Source of the DNA: Saccharolobus shibatae B12
GTDB lineage: Archaea > Thermoproteota > Thermoprotei_A > Sulfolobales > Sulfolobaceae
Direction: 5' to 3'
Length of the DNA stretch: 64,000 nt
Assembly (NCBI RefSeq): GCF_019175345.1
Contig: NZ_CP077717.1
Location: 646,001-710,000 of the forward strand
The position numbers and the translations under genes were made by a program. This document shows positions 28,331-37,401 of the stretch, piece after piece. Within the stretch, counting starts at the first letter, position 1; every line of letters starts with the position of its first letter. A model generated the notes under the pieces. The model was not told the DNA's origin and searched no databases. It was given only the letters and a program-made list of their open reading frames with translations.

Positions 28331-29260
28331 TTATCTATTATTGTTGCCACTACTAGATGCGGTCTTAGTTTGAAGTTCTCTAACTGTCCTCATAACAACT
28401 TTCAATATTTCGCTTCTTGAGGGTTCTTCGTATATGGTTTTACATATCGTATCGATTGCTAATATGTATGTATTTAATGTAGTTTCTAGAACTTTAATTG
28501 AAGGTTCTTCTATTACGAAATCTAATTTTTTTATCTTTTCCTTAAGGACGTTTGTTAGAACATCAGGATCTATATCCTTGGAAACTTCATACTTAGTTCT
28601 AACCTTCCTTCTTTCCTCTCTGTTATGAAGGAAGATTGCAGCTTGAATCATTATACTATTTGGTATTTTTACTGGAACCTGATCATCAGTAAATATTGTA
28701 GTATAAAGCAAGGATATGTCCGTGACTGTACCAGTATATCCTGGGATCAAGAAATCATTGGAGAAGAACTTTGGAGGATAAGTCGGGGCTATTAGACCAT
28801 ACTGCCACGTTGATATTGTCACTCTATCTCCTACCTTATACGGTCTAGAAATTACTAGCATTATCCCACCGAATATGTTACTAAGCACATCTTGTGAAGC
28901 TAAGCCTAAAACCAATCCAGCGAAACCGCCTGCTGCTAATGCTGCCCCTAAACTCACTCTCACTAATACAAAGAATCCTACCAAGGCTATGATATACCCA
29001 ATAAGTCTAACTACAAACGAAACACTACTAGCATTATCGTACCCTATCACATTTCCTAACCTATTCCTTATGAGAGATCCTATGAAGTATGAAACGATAA
29101 CTGATACTATAAACCAAATTCCAGCATAAATATAGAGTAGATAATCACCTGGAATTATTTTAAATACGCTGGATAATACGAAAATTCCTCCACCAATCGC
29201 TATTCCGGCTAATATCACAGTTAAGATAATTGCTATCACTTTTCTCTCGTTTAAAGCCAT
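28331..29260 (-). CDS. mechanosensitive ion channel (MscS family)
   Basis: This encodes 309 residues. There are three transmembrane segments in the first 110 residues (IILTVILAGIAIGGGIFVL, a second near 38-62, a third near 82-105). A Gly/Ala-rich pore helix follows (GGFAGLVLGLASQDVLSN), then the beta domain (RPYKVGDRVTI, GYTGTVTDISLLYTTI, KIPNSIMIQ) and a cytoplasmic alpha-beta domain to residue 300. It is longer than the paralogue at 14840-15457 and close to the classical MscS size. It acts as a pressure-gated safety valve in the membrane. It is followed by the amidohydrolase 27 bases downstream on the same strand. Confidence 0.9.
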   Translation of the reverse strand: MALNERKVIAIILTVILAGIAIGGGIFVLSSVFKIIPGDYLLYIYAGIWFIVSVIVSYFIGSLIRNRLGNVIGYDNASSVSFVVRLIGYIIALVGFFVLVRVSLGAALAAGGFAGLVLGLASQDVLSNIFGGIMLVISRPYKVGDRVTISTWQYGLIAPTYPPKFFSNDFLIPGYTGTVTDISLLYTTIFTDDQVPVKIPNSIMIQAAIFLHNREERRKVRTKYEVSKDIDPDVLTNVLKEKIKKLDFVIEEPSIKVLETTLNTYILAIDTICKTIYEEPSRSEILKVVMRTVRELQTKTASSSGNNNR

Positions 29261-29371
29261 AGTATTACCTTTTGAGTAGTCGTTTATATCACTTATGTCT
29301 AGTAATAAGAAAAATCAGCATTCCCTATAATGTTAACTAATCCTTATTATCCTTAAATACTATTTCACTAC

Positions 29372-29515
29372 ATGGGTTACAGATCTCGTCTTTACCATGT
29401 TAGGTTACCGATAATCTACAAGGCTTACTACTTCTATCTTAAAAGTAGGAAGTATTTATTGTCTAGAAAATATGCCCTAAATTACGCTAGGAAGAGGAGA
29501 AAGCTAATATTCTAG
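29372..29515 (+). CDS. small basic protein, 47 residues
   Basis: A short ATG frame of 47 codons starts at 29372 after a TTAAATA box. The product is strikingly basic and tyrosine-rich (MGYRSRLYHVRLPIIYKAYY, later KSRKYLLSRKYALNYARKRR). It has the look of a small nucleic-acid- or membrane-binding protein. It lies 18 bases before a membrane-anchored protein on the same strand. I know no family for it. Coding status rests on composition and context only. Confidence 0.4.
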   Translation: MGYRSRLYHVRLPIIYKAYYFYLKSRKYLLSRKYALNYARKRRKLIF

Positions 29516-29533
29516 GATAACTAGTAGAGTCTA

Positions 29534-30130
29534 ATGATATTTAGATATTCTAACGGTACAATAAGCTCAGAAGATCTAACGTTGTGTACTGTTAAGGTTG
29601 AGGGTAATGTAATAAGAGTTGAGGGTAGTTATAATTTACTGCTAAAACGCAAAGGGTTTAATACTTATGAGATTTATCAATACAATTCTAAGATCGGTGA
29701 AATTAAAAACTTTAATCTACAATATAGTATGTTCAATTTCATTGTAAGCAGACCACAGTTGGTTGCATTCACGAGAGGGTATGAGAATAGCGTAAAAATC
29801 TTTACCACTAGTAACACTGAGGTGGGTGAAATAAGGAGAATTCAAGACGGTTTAGAGGGATATCTTAATGATACATACGATCCATATATTATCATAGTCT
29901 ACTTAGTATTACTCTCAAGTTTCTCTAATGCAATGCCATATCCTAGATACAGAACTTCTAGGGTTTCGAAATATAGGGGATTAATTTATTTCATTCCATT
30001 ATTATTAATACTAGTTTATCTAATACCTCTACCTTATTATATAGATCTTGCCATCTATATAGCGTTGTTAATAGTATTCTACTACTTTCTGGTAATAAGA
30101 CGAGTAAATACCCTACCAAGTCATGTCTGA
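29534..30130 (+). CDS. hypothetical protein with C-terminal membrane anchor
   Basis: This encodes 198 residues. The first 140 or so are beta-rich and soluble (MIFRYSNGTISSEDLTLCTV, GYENSVKIFTTSNTEVGEI), resembling an LURP/tubby-type scramblase-like fold only loosely. The end has two hydrophobic stretches (GLIYFIPLLLILVYLI and IDLAIYIALLIVFYYFLV) forming a membrane hairpin. I do not recognise a family. It is transcribed towards the convergent coiled-coil gene, with only 29 bases between the two stops. Confidence 0.6.
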   Translation: MIFRYSNGTISSEDLTLCTVKVEGNVIRVEGSYNLLLKRKGFNTYEIYQYNSKIGEIKNFNLQYSMFNFIVSRPQLVAFTRGYENSVKIFTTSNTEVGEIRRIQDGLEGYLNDTYDPYIIIVYLVLLSSFSNAMPYPRYRTSRVSKYRGLIYFIPLLLILVYLIPLPYYIDLAIYIALLIVFYYFLVIRRVNTLPSHV

Positions 30131-30159
30131 TTTCATCCTTGTCATAAATGGCGAGGCTT

Positions 30160-31518
30160 TCAGTCGTAAAGCTCTTCTAGGGAATCAATACTCTTCCACC
30201 CTTCATCCTTAATTTCCTTAAATGCAGTGTTCACTTGTATGGAGTGCATCTTAACGTTATCAATAATATCAATAGTTTTTAAGTATTCGGTAAATATTTG
30301 GAGGTTTAATAAAGTCTCGGATAGATCGGATTTCTTGAAAACCTTTCCCAGAATACCCTTAGCCTTCCCCTTGTATACTTGAGGTTCCACTACCAATGTG
30401 TTTCCCGTATTTGTTTTAGCTATAAGGAATGGTACGATTAAAGTAGTATCCTCAGCTAGATCCAGCTTAGTATTATAGAACGATTCTATATACTTAATGA
30501 AGTTCTCAATATCTTCTTTAACCTTATTAGCCTTATTCTTGAAGTCGTTAGTAAGACTATCCAAATCCCTAATCGATTTATTTATATTCTCGATCTCAGA
30601 ATTCTTATTGGAATATAAGGAGTCAAGTTCCTTTCTTAAATTTTTAACCCCTTCCAAATATTTCCCAGCAATTGAATCCCTTACTTGTCTTAGTTCATTT
30701 AACAGACTTTCAAATTCGTTCTTAGAGTTTTCAAATTCGTCCCTTCCTACAATTCCCCCTTCGTACTTTAAACTTGTAATAACATGCCTAGTTGTCGTAT
30801 CAGCAAGTCTTGAGACCCGGGAGTTAATCTCATTATTTATTTTATTATATATCTCACTGTAGACTTTCTGAATCTCGTTATCAATCTCCTTTTTCTTGTT
30901 TTCAATTAATTCATTATATTTTTTATTAATCTCATCTAGTTTACTGGCATAATCCTTTTTTATTCTTAGTCTAGCATCATCAACTTCTTTTAATAGGTTT
31001 TCCAACGACGTTATTGTAGATAAAGCCTCAGCCTTTAGATTAATCAAAGTATCGTTAATTACCTTCACGTCATGGTCGCTGATTTTAGAATCTAGCAGAA
31101 ATAACTGATAATTTACGTTTAAGGTGTTCTTTGCGACTCTAAGTAATTTGTCAATCTCAACATTTAATAAACCTACTAGCGTTATCTCACTGGAGCTTAC
31201 TCGCTCTAAATTTATCTTCTTCAAATTGGAGACAAATGTTGTATAATCGTTTATTGAAGAAAATTGTGAAGCCATATCATTGAATGGAGGGTAGAGATAC
31301 TTTAGTATTCTTGAGGAAGTTCTTAAAGTCTGATCTAAAACTAAAAACCCTTGGTCAGTCTTTTTTATTAGTAAGGGCCATCCTATTATTGACGCTCTTA
31401 CTATTTTCTCCTTTCTTTCTAAATCCAAATTCAATAAGGAGATTGCAATTTGTTTATGAAAATTTATCTCATTATAATTTTGATCTACAGCTAAGGGAAC
31501 AAAATACGTTTGCATCAA
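30160..31518 (-). CDS. long coiled-coil protein
   Basis: This encodes 452 residues. Residues 160-370 are almost unbroken coiled coil, very rich in Lys, Glu, Asn and Ile (KKDYASKLDEINKKYNELIE and similar). The globular N-terminal part (about 1-150) and C-terminal part (about 375-450) both contain short mixed segments with a phrase about fixed values (VPFLIAKTNTGNTLVVEPQV). There is no ATPase motif, so it is not an SMC/Rad50 protein. A scaffold or cytoskeleton-like role is possible, but I do not recognise the family. It is transcribed in the same direction as trxB, which lies directly downstream. Confidence 0.6.
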   Translation of the reverse strand: MMQTYFVPLAVDQNYNEINFHKQIAISLLNLDLERKEKIVRASIIGWPLLIKKTDQGFLVLDQTLRTSSRILKYLYPPFNDMASQFSSINDYTTFVSNLKKINLERVSSSEITLVGLLNVEIDKLLRVAKNTLNVNYQLFLLDSKISDHDVKVINDTLINLKAEALSTITSLENLLKEVDDARLRIKKDYASKLDEINKKYNELIENKKKEIDNEIQKVYSEIYNKINNEINSRVSRLADTTTRHVITSLKYEGGIVGRDEFENSKNEFESLLNELRQVRDSIAGKYLEGVKNLRKELDSLYSNKNSEIENINKSIRDLDSLTNDFKNKANKVKEDIENFIKYIESFYNTKLDLAEDTTLIVPFLIAKTNTGNTLVVEPQVYKGKAKGILGKVFKKSDLSETLLNLQIFTEYLKTIDIIDNVKMHSIQVNTAFKEIKDEGWKSIDSLEELYD

Positions 31519-31545
31519 TAATATTAAAAAGAGAAAGATAAAAAG

Positions 31546-32523
31546 TTAGAGCCTGAAGCTAACCTTCTTCTTTTCAGCTTTCCAATCTACGTTAACTGGT
31601 GGGAGACCCTTCTTACTTCTAATATAATTATAGGCTGATAATGCAGCCTTAACTCCCTCTGCAGCAGCTACAACGGCTTGCTTATACGGCGTTTGAGTAA
31701 CGTCCCCAGCTGCAAATACTCCCTCTCTACTTGTTCTTCCTAATTCATCGACAACTATCTCGCCTTTTTCATTTAACTCAACAAAGCCTTTTAGGAACTC
31801 AGTTTTCAGAACATAACCCATTTCAATTATAACACCATTGACCCCCAACGACATTGTCTCATATCCCTTCTTTATCACAATCTCCTCAACCTTACTGTTC
31901 CCTCTTATTTCTAAAACTTTTGAGGACGTAAATATTTTAACGTTAGGTTTATTCAACACGTTCTTCACGATCTCCTCCTCACCCGCCAGATAAGACGATG
32001 AGGTAATATAATATGCTGGATTTGCGTAATTAGACAATAACTCTATAGCTTCTATCCCGGGCTCGCCTTCGCCTACTACAGCTGCTGGCTTACCCTTGAA
32101 GAATGCAGCATCACATATTGCACAATATGATACTCCTTTTCCTTTAAACTCTTGCTCTCCAGGGACGTTAATTTCCCTAGGCGTTTTACCAAACGCTAAA
32201 ATTATAGCTCTTCCAGCGTATTCACCTTTAATTCCCTTTATTATGAATACGTCAGACTCTTGCACTATCTCCTTAACCTCTTCTCCATAAATGAATTCCG
32301 CGCCGAACTTCTTAGCTTGTTTCTCAATCTTTTGTGCCAGACTTAATCCTCCAGTTGACTCTACTCCGGGATAGTTCTCTATTAAATCTGTTAACGTTAA
32401 TTGCCCACCTAGATCTTTTGATAGTACTAACGTTGATAGTTTTTGTCTAGAAGAGTATAGTGCAGCACTTAATCCAGCAATTCCTGCCCCAACTATTATT
32501 GTATCAAATGTCTTTAACGGCAT
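31546..32523 (-). CDS. trxB: thioredoxin reductase
   Basis: This encodes 325 residues. It has the FAD motif GAGIAG (12-17), the redox-active C134-A-I-C137 in [10 protein letters not shown], an NAD(P)-binding GEGEPG (151-156), and the late FAD segment [20 protein letters not shown]. Size and order of domains match low-molecular-weight thioredoxin reductases. It reduces thioredoxin-like proteins using NAD(P)H. It differs from classical TrxB in the second nucleotide motif (GEGEPG rather than GGGDSA), seen in several archaeal enzymes with altered cofactor choice. ATG 32523 follows a TATA-like run. Confidence 0.92.
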   Translation of the reverse strand: MPLKTFDTIIVGAGIAGLSAALYSSRQKLSTLVLSKDLGGQLTLTDLIENYPGVESTGGLSLAQKIEKQAKKFGAEFIYGEEVKEIVQESDVFIIKGIKGEYAGRAIILAFGKTPREINVPGEQEFKGKGVSYCAICDAAFFKGKPAAVVGEGEPGIEAIELLSNYANPAYYITSSSYLAGEEEIVKNVLNKPNVKIFTSSKVLEIRGNSKVEEIVIKKGYETMSLGVNGVIIEMGYVLKTEFLKGFVELNEKGEIVVDELGRTSREGVFAAGDVTQTPYKQAVVAAAEGVKAALSAYNYIRSKKGLPPVNVDWKAEKKKVSFRL

Positions 32524-32606
32524 TCTATATCTCTTTTATACTTTATATAATAAAAAGTTATCTTTCGATAGTCTGTAAAAAAGTTAAGTATTAATAAAAA
32601 ATGTTC

Positions 32607-34490
32607 TTAGTGTTTAAACCTCTCCTTCATCCATTGCCTTACATCGTAGAAATAAATGTTATCATATGGACAAGCATCAACACATTCACCTATTCCAACG
32701 CACTTAAATGACTTAAACTCCCCTTTCTTTATAAACCATCCCCTCATATCTGTAATTCCAACTGGACAAGCAAAGGCACAATCCACTGTTTTGCAGTTAA
32801 CGCATAACATCGGATCCTTTATCTTCAATCTAAATAAGCCTATACTACTAACAGCTTGATTAAATACTCCCCAATAACAATATCCAGTGGTAACGCACGC
32901 GAATGTACCTAGGAATGGTATAGAAATGAATAAGAGATACCAAATTACATCAAACCAAACAAAATATATTAGAAACGTAATATCAGTGCCAAACAGTGTA
33001 AAACTAATTACGCCTAATGAATTAAGATATGATACGACTGCAGCTATTAGTACTAATATTGAAACGCTAAGCGTTATCGCTTTAACCCAATTCGGTCTTC
33101 TGGACGTCATCAACTTCCTCCCTACTTTTGAAGTTCTATTGTATACTTTAAGTGAATCATAAAAAGTACCTTGATACATTAAGGGTGCAGTACAACTTAC
33201 AGAACACAAATTTCTCGAGCCGAATAAGAAAGAGAGAATTGCGTAAACCACATAAGTTCCTATAAGACCTAAGAGTACGGAATTTGAAAATCCTCCTAGC
33301 GTTCCTATCCCCATTGACCACATATAGGGTATGTAGGGTAGACGATCTGAAAGTGGGCTAAACATTGGGATGTAAATAGTGTATAACGCATAAGCTAGGA
33401 TCATTAAACTCATCCTAACCCTTACTTCCTTAACTCTCATTTCTAACATTTTCTTAAACGCTAAGAATCCCATCTCTATTCCCATCATTATTAAAAACCA
33501 CATGGAACCCAGAATTGATCCAACTATGTCTATTAAATCCCACAACGCGTTTATCAGATTTGTCAAGAGTTGCCACGGTAGTGTTAGGCTATTTATAAAT
33601 CCAGAAATTCCGGGCGAAAAAATTCCTTCAACGAAATCCAATACCCCTCCCATAAAGAATTCCATAATGAATGTGAGGAAGATTATTGTGAACGCCAATA
33701 AAGGATTTCTAGTGTAATTCCCTTTTCTCGGGTTTGGTCCAGCCAATGCCCTATAAACGAACCACGTCATTCCTATTATCATGGATATGTCGAAAACTAT
33801 TAAGGTGCCATAAAGGAAGAATAGGAACTCCCCTATCATCATCAATGTGAAAATAGATGTTAATTCGATTGTTGTAAAGGTTTCTTGTGAAGCCCTTAAT
33901 CTCTGCTTATACAGAGAATCGTAAATTAGTATCGTATCCCCAATCATTATGATGGCAGAGAGCCATATTGGTAAATTTATTGAAGGAAATATTTGTGGAA
34001 ACCAAGGCATTAAGAGTAATAAACCAATTAGATAGTTCCTCAATGTTTTATCAATATTTTTAAAGGAGAGGATTAGTGTAAACGCCATTTCCACCATCAT
34101 TACACTCACGAAGTATATGTTCCCAATAGACGTATCTATGTTAGCTGGAATTGAGGTTTCCAAAGTGTAAATTAACGCTCCCATTGCTATTTCAGAAATT
34201 ACCATAAGTAACGCAAATAAGCTATATACAAATCGTCTCATTTTAACTTCCTTCACGTTAAGTAATGGATATAATCCGAAAATCATATATGCGGAGTTAG
34301 TCATCAAAAAGTAGAACGGATTATTGCTAATTAGATAAAGATAACCTCCTATATTCATTGTTAGCATCATTCCTTCAACGTATAGTGCCAATAACACTCT
34401 CCTTGTTGATCTCCACCTTTCCACTTCGTAAATTACGTAAAACATGGCCAGAAGCATAGTAATAGTAATTATTATTGGAAGCAAGATCAT
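32607..34490 (-). CDS. large membrane protein with C-terminal 2x[4Fe-4S] ferredoxin domain
   Basis: This encodes 627 residues. There are about 14 hydrophobic segments across residues 1-560, then a ferredoxin-like tail with CVNCKTVDCAFACP and CVGIGECVDACP, i.e. eight cysteines for two [4Fe-4S] clusters. Two more cysteine pairs occur earlier (NLCSVSCTAP, FACVTTGYCYWG). The design suggests a membrane electron-transfer protein passing electrons between a soluble carrier and the quinone pool. I do not know a named family. It is divergent from etfB, with promoters sharing the 96 bases between them, which hints at a functional link to ETF, acyl-CoA dehydrogenase or ferredoxin metabolism. Confidence 0.7.
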   Translation of the reverse strand: MILLPIIITITMLLAMFYVIYEVERWRSTRRVLLALYVEGMMLTMNIGGYLYLISNNPFYFLMTNSAYMIFGLYPLLNVKEVKMRRFVYSLFALLMVISEIAMGALIYTLETSIPANIDTSIGNIYFVSVMMVEMAFTLILSFKNIDKTLRNYLIGLLLLMPWFPQIFPSINLPIWLSAIIMIGDTILIYDSLYKQRLRASQETFTTIELTSIFTLMMIGEFLFFLYGTLIVFDISMIIGMTWFVYRALAGPNPRKGNYTRNPLLAFTIIFLTFIMEFFMGGVLDFVEGIFSPGISGFINSLTLPWQLLTNLINALWDLIDIVGSILGSMWFLIMMGIEMGFLAFKKMLEMRVKEVRVRMSLMILAYALYTIYIPMFSPLSDRLPYIPYMWSMGIGTLGGFSNSVLLGLIGTYVVYAILSFLFGSRNLCSVSCTAPLMYQGTFYDSLKVYNRTSKVGRKLMTSRRPNWVKAITLSVSILVLIAAVVSYLNSLGVISFTLFGTDITFLIYFVWFDVIWYLLFISIPFLGTFACVTTGYCYWGVFNQAVSSIGLFRLKIKDPMLCVNCKTVDCAFACPVGITDMRGWFIKKGEFKSFKCVGIGECVDACPYDNIYFYDVRQWMKERFKH

Positions 34491-34556
34491 AATCTCGCTT
34501 AATATTTCTTTTTAACACTAAAAAGTTTTGCTTAAAATATTAGAAATTGTGACTAG

Positions 34557-34566
34557 TTTTATAAAT
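34557..34566 (+). promoter_or_regulatory. TATA box of the etf operon
   Basis: TTTTATAAAT is centred about 26 bases before the ATG at 34587. This spacing puts the transcription start at or next to the A of the start codon, so the etfB message is probably leaderless, which is common for first genes in Sulfolobales operons. Confidence 0.6.
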
Positions 34567-34586
34567 AGTCAATCCGAGAATAAAAT

Positions 34587-35315
34587 ATGAATATTGTTGT
34601 TGGTTTTAAGATAGTTCCAGATGATCAAATGGTTAAGGTTGTGGGGGACAAACTAAATACTGATGCCCCATTGAAGGTAAGTACTTATGATAAGAACGCT
34701 ATTGAAGAAGCCATAAGGTTAAAGGAGAAGTTTGGAGGTAAGGTTACGGGTATTACAGTAGGTAGTAACGATAGGAAAAGCATTAGGGAAGCCTTAGCTA
34801 TGGGAGTTGATGAAGTAATAGCTATCTTAGTTAAAGATCCAGACGTTTATGTTACTGCTATGGCGATAGCTGAAAATGTGAAAATGCTAAATCCAGATAT
34901 AATATTATTTTCGGAAATGACAACTGATAGTGGAACTTCAGCCTTACCCGCTTACGTTTCTGAACTTCTTGGCCTGCCTTACATTTCTAACGTAAAATCA
35001 CTTAAGATCGAGGGAAATAAGGTTACAGCGGATAGGGGAATGGTAAGCTATATTGAGACTGTTGAATCAAGTTTACCTTTAGTTGTGAGTGTTGGTGGTG
35101 AAATAAATACTCCTAGAATCCCTAGCGTTAAGCAAATAATGGAATCCTCTAAGAAGCCAGTTAAGGAAGTCAAATTTGATGCACAATCTAAGGTTAGAAT
35201 AAGGGAAATTAAACCAATGATCGTGAATCGAAAGAGAATAGTTATTGAGGAAAGTGATATAAATAAGGCTGTTGATAAATTAATTGAATACTTAAAGTCT
35301 GATGGGGTGATCTAA
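34587..35315 (+). CDS. etfB: electron transfer flavoprotein, beta subunit
   Basis: This encodes 242 residues: MNIVVGFKIVPD at the start, NAIEEAIRLKEKFGGKVTGITVG, REALAMGVDEVI, and DIILFSEMTTDSGTSALPAYVSELLGLPYISNV. This is the ETF-beta pattern; the subunit normally holds AMP. With EtfA it accepts electrons from acyl-CoA dehydrogenases. It is first in an operon etfB-etfA-acyl-CoA dehydrogenase-molybdopterin hydroxylase, one base before etfA. The FixC/FixX pair at 21-22 kb is the likely acceptor. Confidence 0.92.
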   Translation: MNIVVGFKIVPDDQMVKVVGDKLNTDAPLKVSTYDKNAIEEAIRLKEKFGGKVTGITVGSNDRKSIREALAMGVDEVIAILVKDPDVYVTAMAIAENVKMLNPDIILFSEMTTDSGTSALPAYVSELLGLPYISNVKSLKIEGNKVTADRGMVSYIETVESSLPLVVSVGGEINTPRIPSVKQIMESSKKPVKEVKFDAQSKVRIREIKPMIVNRKRIVIEESDINKAVDKLIEYLKSDGVI

Positions 35316-35316
35316 T

Positions 35317-36180
35317 ATGAAAGCTGTAGTGTTCTCTGAAAGTCCGGTATTCTTAAAAATGGCAGCAGCTGTGGCTCAAAGTTTCGGAGGAGATGTAATA
35401 GGAATATCCGACAGTGAGAACGTTAAGTTCGTAAATAAACTATACATTATTGATAAAATGGATGAGGATGGGATTGTAGATTTAATATCTTCACTCTCTC
35501 CAGATGTGATACTAACTGGAAATGTGAGAAGGGATAGGGCAATAGCTGGAAGAGTAGCGGGGAAGTTAAAGTTACCTATAGTTACTGATGTAGTCTCGCT
35601 AAAGGTTGAAGATAAGAAGGTTACGTTAAATAGGGTAGCCTATAGTGGAATGGGGTTAGTTACTCTAGAGAGCGAGTTACCGATTGTTATGACTATTGCA
35701 AATACGCAATTACAACCCAAGGAACTTCAACCAACTGTAGAGAAGGTTCAATTGAAAGAGGGCAGGGTTAAAATCGTCGGTAGGAAATCAACTTCCTCTG
35801 GAGTTAATTTAGCTACTGCAGATATTGTAATTGGTGTGGGAAGGGGTATTGGATCTAAGGAAAACGTAAAATACGCTGAAGAATTGGCAAAGGCGTTAGG
35901 TGGAGCGGTTGGTGGGAGTAGACCAGTAGCTGCTGAGCTCAATTGGGTTCCAGAAGATAGACAAATAGGTTTATCCGGTTTAAGAATTAGACCCAAATTG
36001 TATATAGCCCTAGGAATATCTGGTCAACCCCAACATATAGCTGGTATAAGGGATTCCAAAATTATAGTTGCTGTTAATACTGATAAGAATGCTCCAATAC
36101 TTGAAAACGCGGATTACTTGGTTGTAGGCAACGCAATCGATTTCTGTAAAGTTATGTTGAGTAAGCTAGGGAAAAAATAA
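35317..36180 (+). CDS. etfA: electron transfer flavoprotein, alpha subunit
   Basis: This encodes 287 residues. The C-terminal FAD domain is typical: VGVGRGIGSKENVKYAEELA, GGSRPVAAELNWVPEDRQIG, KLYIALGISGQPQHIAGI, and DKNAPILENADYLVVGN. The N-terminal half is short, as in other archaeal EtfA. It binds FAD and partners EtfB. The gene starts directly after the etfB stop (TAAT ATG), so the subunits are made together. Confidence 0.92.
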   Translation: MKAVVFSESPVFLKMAAAVAQSFGGDVIGISDSENVKFVNKLYIIDKMDEDGIVDLISSLSPDVILTGNVRRDRAIAGRVAGKLKLPIVTDVVSLKVEDKKVTLNRVAYSGMGLVTLESELPIVMTIANTQLQPKELQPTVEKVQLKEGRVKIVGRKSTSSGVNLATADIVIGVGRGIGSKENVKYAEELAKALGGAVGGSRPVAAELNWVPEDRQIGLSGLRIRPKLYIALGISGQPQHIAGIRDSKIIVAVNTDKNAPILENADYLVVGNAIDFCKVMLSKLGKK

Positions 36181-36204
36181 TAATGATAAAAACGATTTTA
36201 TTTT

Positions 36205-37401
36205 ATGGTATTTCCTTTTAAGTCCTTGGAGGATTTTAAAGTAGAGATAACCCAAGATCATGAATTATTAAGAAGTGCAGTTAGGGATTTTGCTGAAAAC
36301 GTATTGGCCAAGTATGTTGAAAGAGGTGAAAAAGAATTAGATATTCCTTTAGAGGCTAAACAAAAGGCTAAGGAAATAGGCCTATATGGCTTATTTGCTA
36401 GCCAAGATTTAGGGGGACAAGGAGCGGATTACTTATCATTACTTACAGCAACAGAGGAGATGGCTAGAATTTGGCCCTCATTTAGTACATTTTTATTAAT
36501 AAATTGGATGTTTATTTATGCATTATCTAGGTTTGGAAACGAAGAATTAAAGAAAAAATATGTCACGCCAGTAGCTAATGGTGATAAAGTAGCTGCATTT
36601 GCTGTTACTGAGCCTGTGGCTGGATCAGACGTAGCTGGTATAAAGACAACAGCAAAGAAATTAGATAGTGAATATGTGATAAATGGAAGAAAGATTTTCA
36701 TAACTAATGGTGATATTGCTGATTATTACTTAATTGCAGCTAGAACATCACCTCCAGATCCTAAGGCCAGATGGAAAGGCATATCAATGCTTATTGTGGA
36801 GAAAGACGCAGTGAAACCAGTAAGTAGAATCGAAACTACTGGATTAAAGTCCTCACATACTGCTGAAATTTTACTTGAGGATGTGAAAATACCCGCTGAA
36901 AATCTACTAGGAGAGGAAGGCAATGGATTTAAATATGCGGTGAGTTCTTTTGATTTCGCTAGGACCATAGTAGCTTCACAAGCCTTAGGAATTGGACAAG
37001 CTGCATTAGAGAAAATGATAAATTATTCACTTCAAAGAACTGCATTCGAAAAGAAACTAGCGGAATTTCAATTAGTTCAAACTAAAGTTTCTGAATCGTT
37101 AGCTGATTTGGAGGTGGCAAGATTAATAACATATTGGGCAGGGACACTGTTCAAGAATGGTAAAGAAAACGAATACACAGTAGCAGCATCGTTAGCGAAA
37201 TTCATATCCACTGAATCTGCTGAGAGAATTATATTAAGGGCTATGAGCGTCTACGGTGGTTATGGCGTTACTACCTCTACCGGATTGGAGAGAATGCTAA
37301 GGGATCTACAAATAATGAAAACATATGAAGGAACAAACGATATTCAAAGGATTAGTGCAGCAAGATTTCTTTACAATAAATTCATTGGTTATAAGGTGTG
37401 A
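36205..37401 (+). CDS. acyl-CoA dehydrogenase (glutaryl-CoA dehydrogenase-like)
   Basis: This 398-residue flavoenzyme contains FAVTEPVAGSDVAGI, LKSSHTAEILLEDVKIP and IVASQALGIGQAALEKMI. The catalytic base is E375 in KTYEGTNDIQRISAAR, in the position used by short-chain and glutaryl-CoA dehydrogenases. It oxidises an acyl-CoA to the 2-enoyl-CoA and passes electrons to ETF encoded just upstream. The chain length is not known. Its stop overlaps the start of the next gene by three bases, showing tight coupling. Confidence 0.9.
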   Translation: MVFPFKSLEDFKVEITQDHELLRSAVRDFAENVLAKYVERGEKELDIPLEAKQKAKEIGLYGLFASQDLGGQGADYLSLLTATEEMARIWPSFSTFLLINWMFIYALSRFGNEELKKKYVTPVANGDKVAAFAVTEPVAGSDVAGIKTTAKKLDSEYVINGRKIFITNGDIADYYLIAARTSPPDPKARWKGISMLIVEKDAVKPVSRIETTGLKSSHTAEILLEDVKIPAENLLGEEGNGFKYAVSSFDFARTIVASQALGIGQAALEKMINYSLQRTAFEKKLAEFQLVQTKVSESLADLEVARLITYWAGTLFKNGKENEYTVAASLAKFISTESAERIILRAMSVYGGYGVTTSTGLERMLRDLQIMKTYEGTNDIQRISAARFLYNKFIGYKV

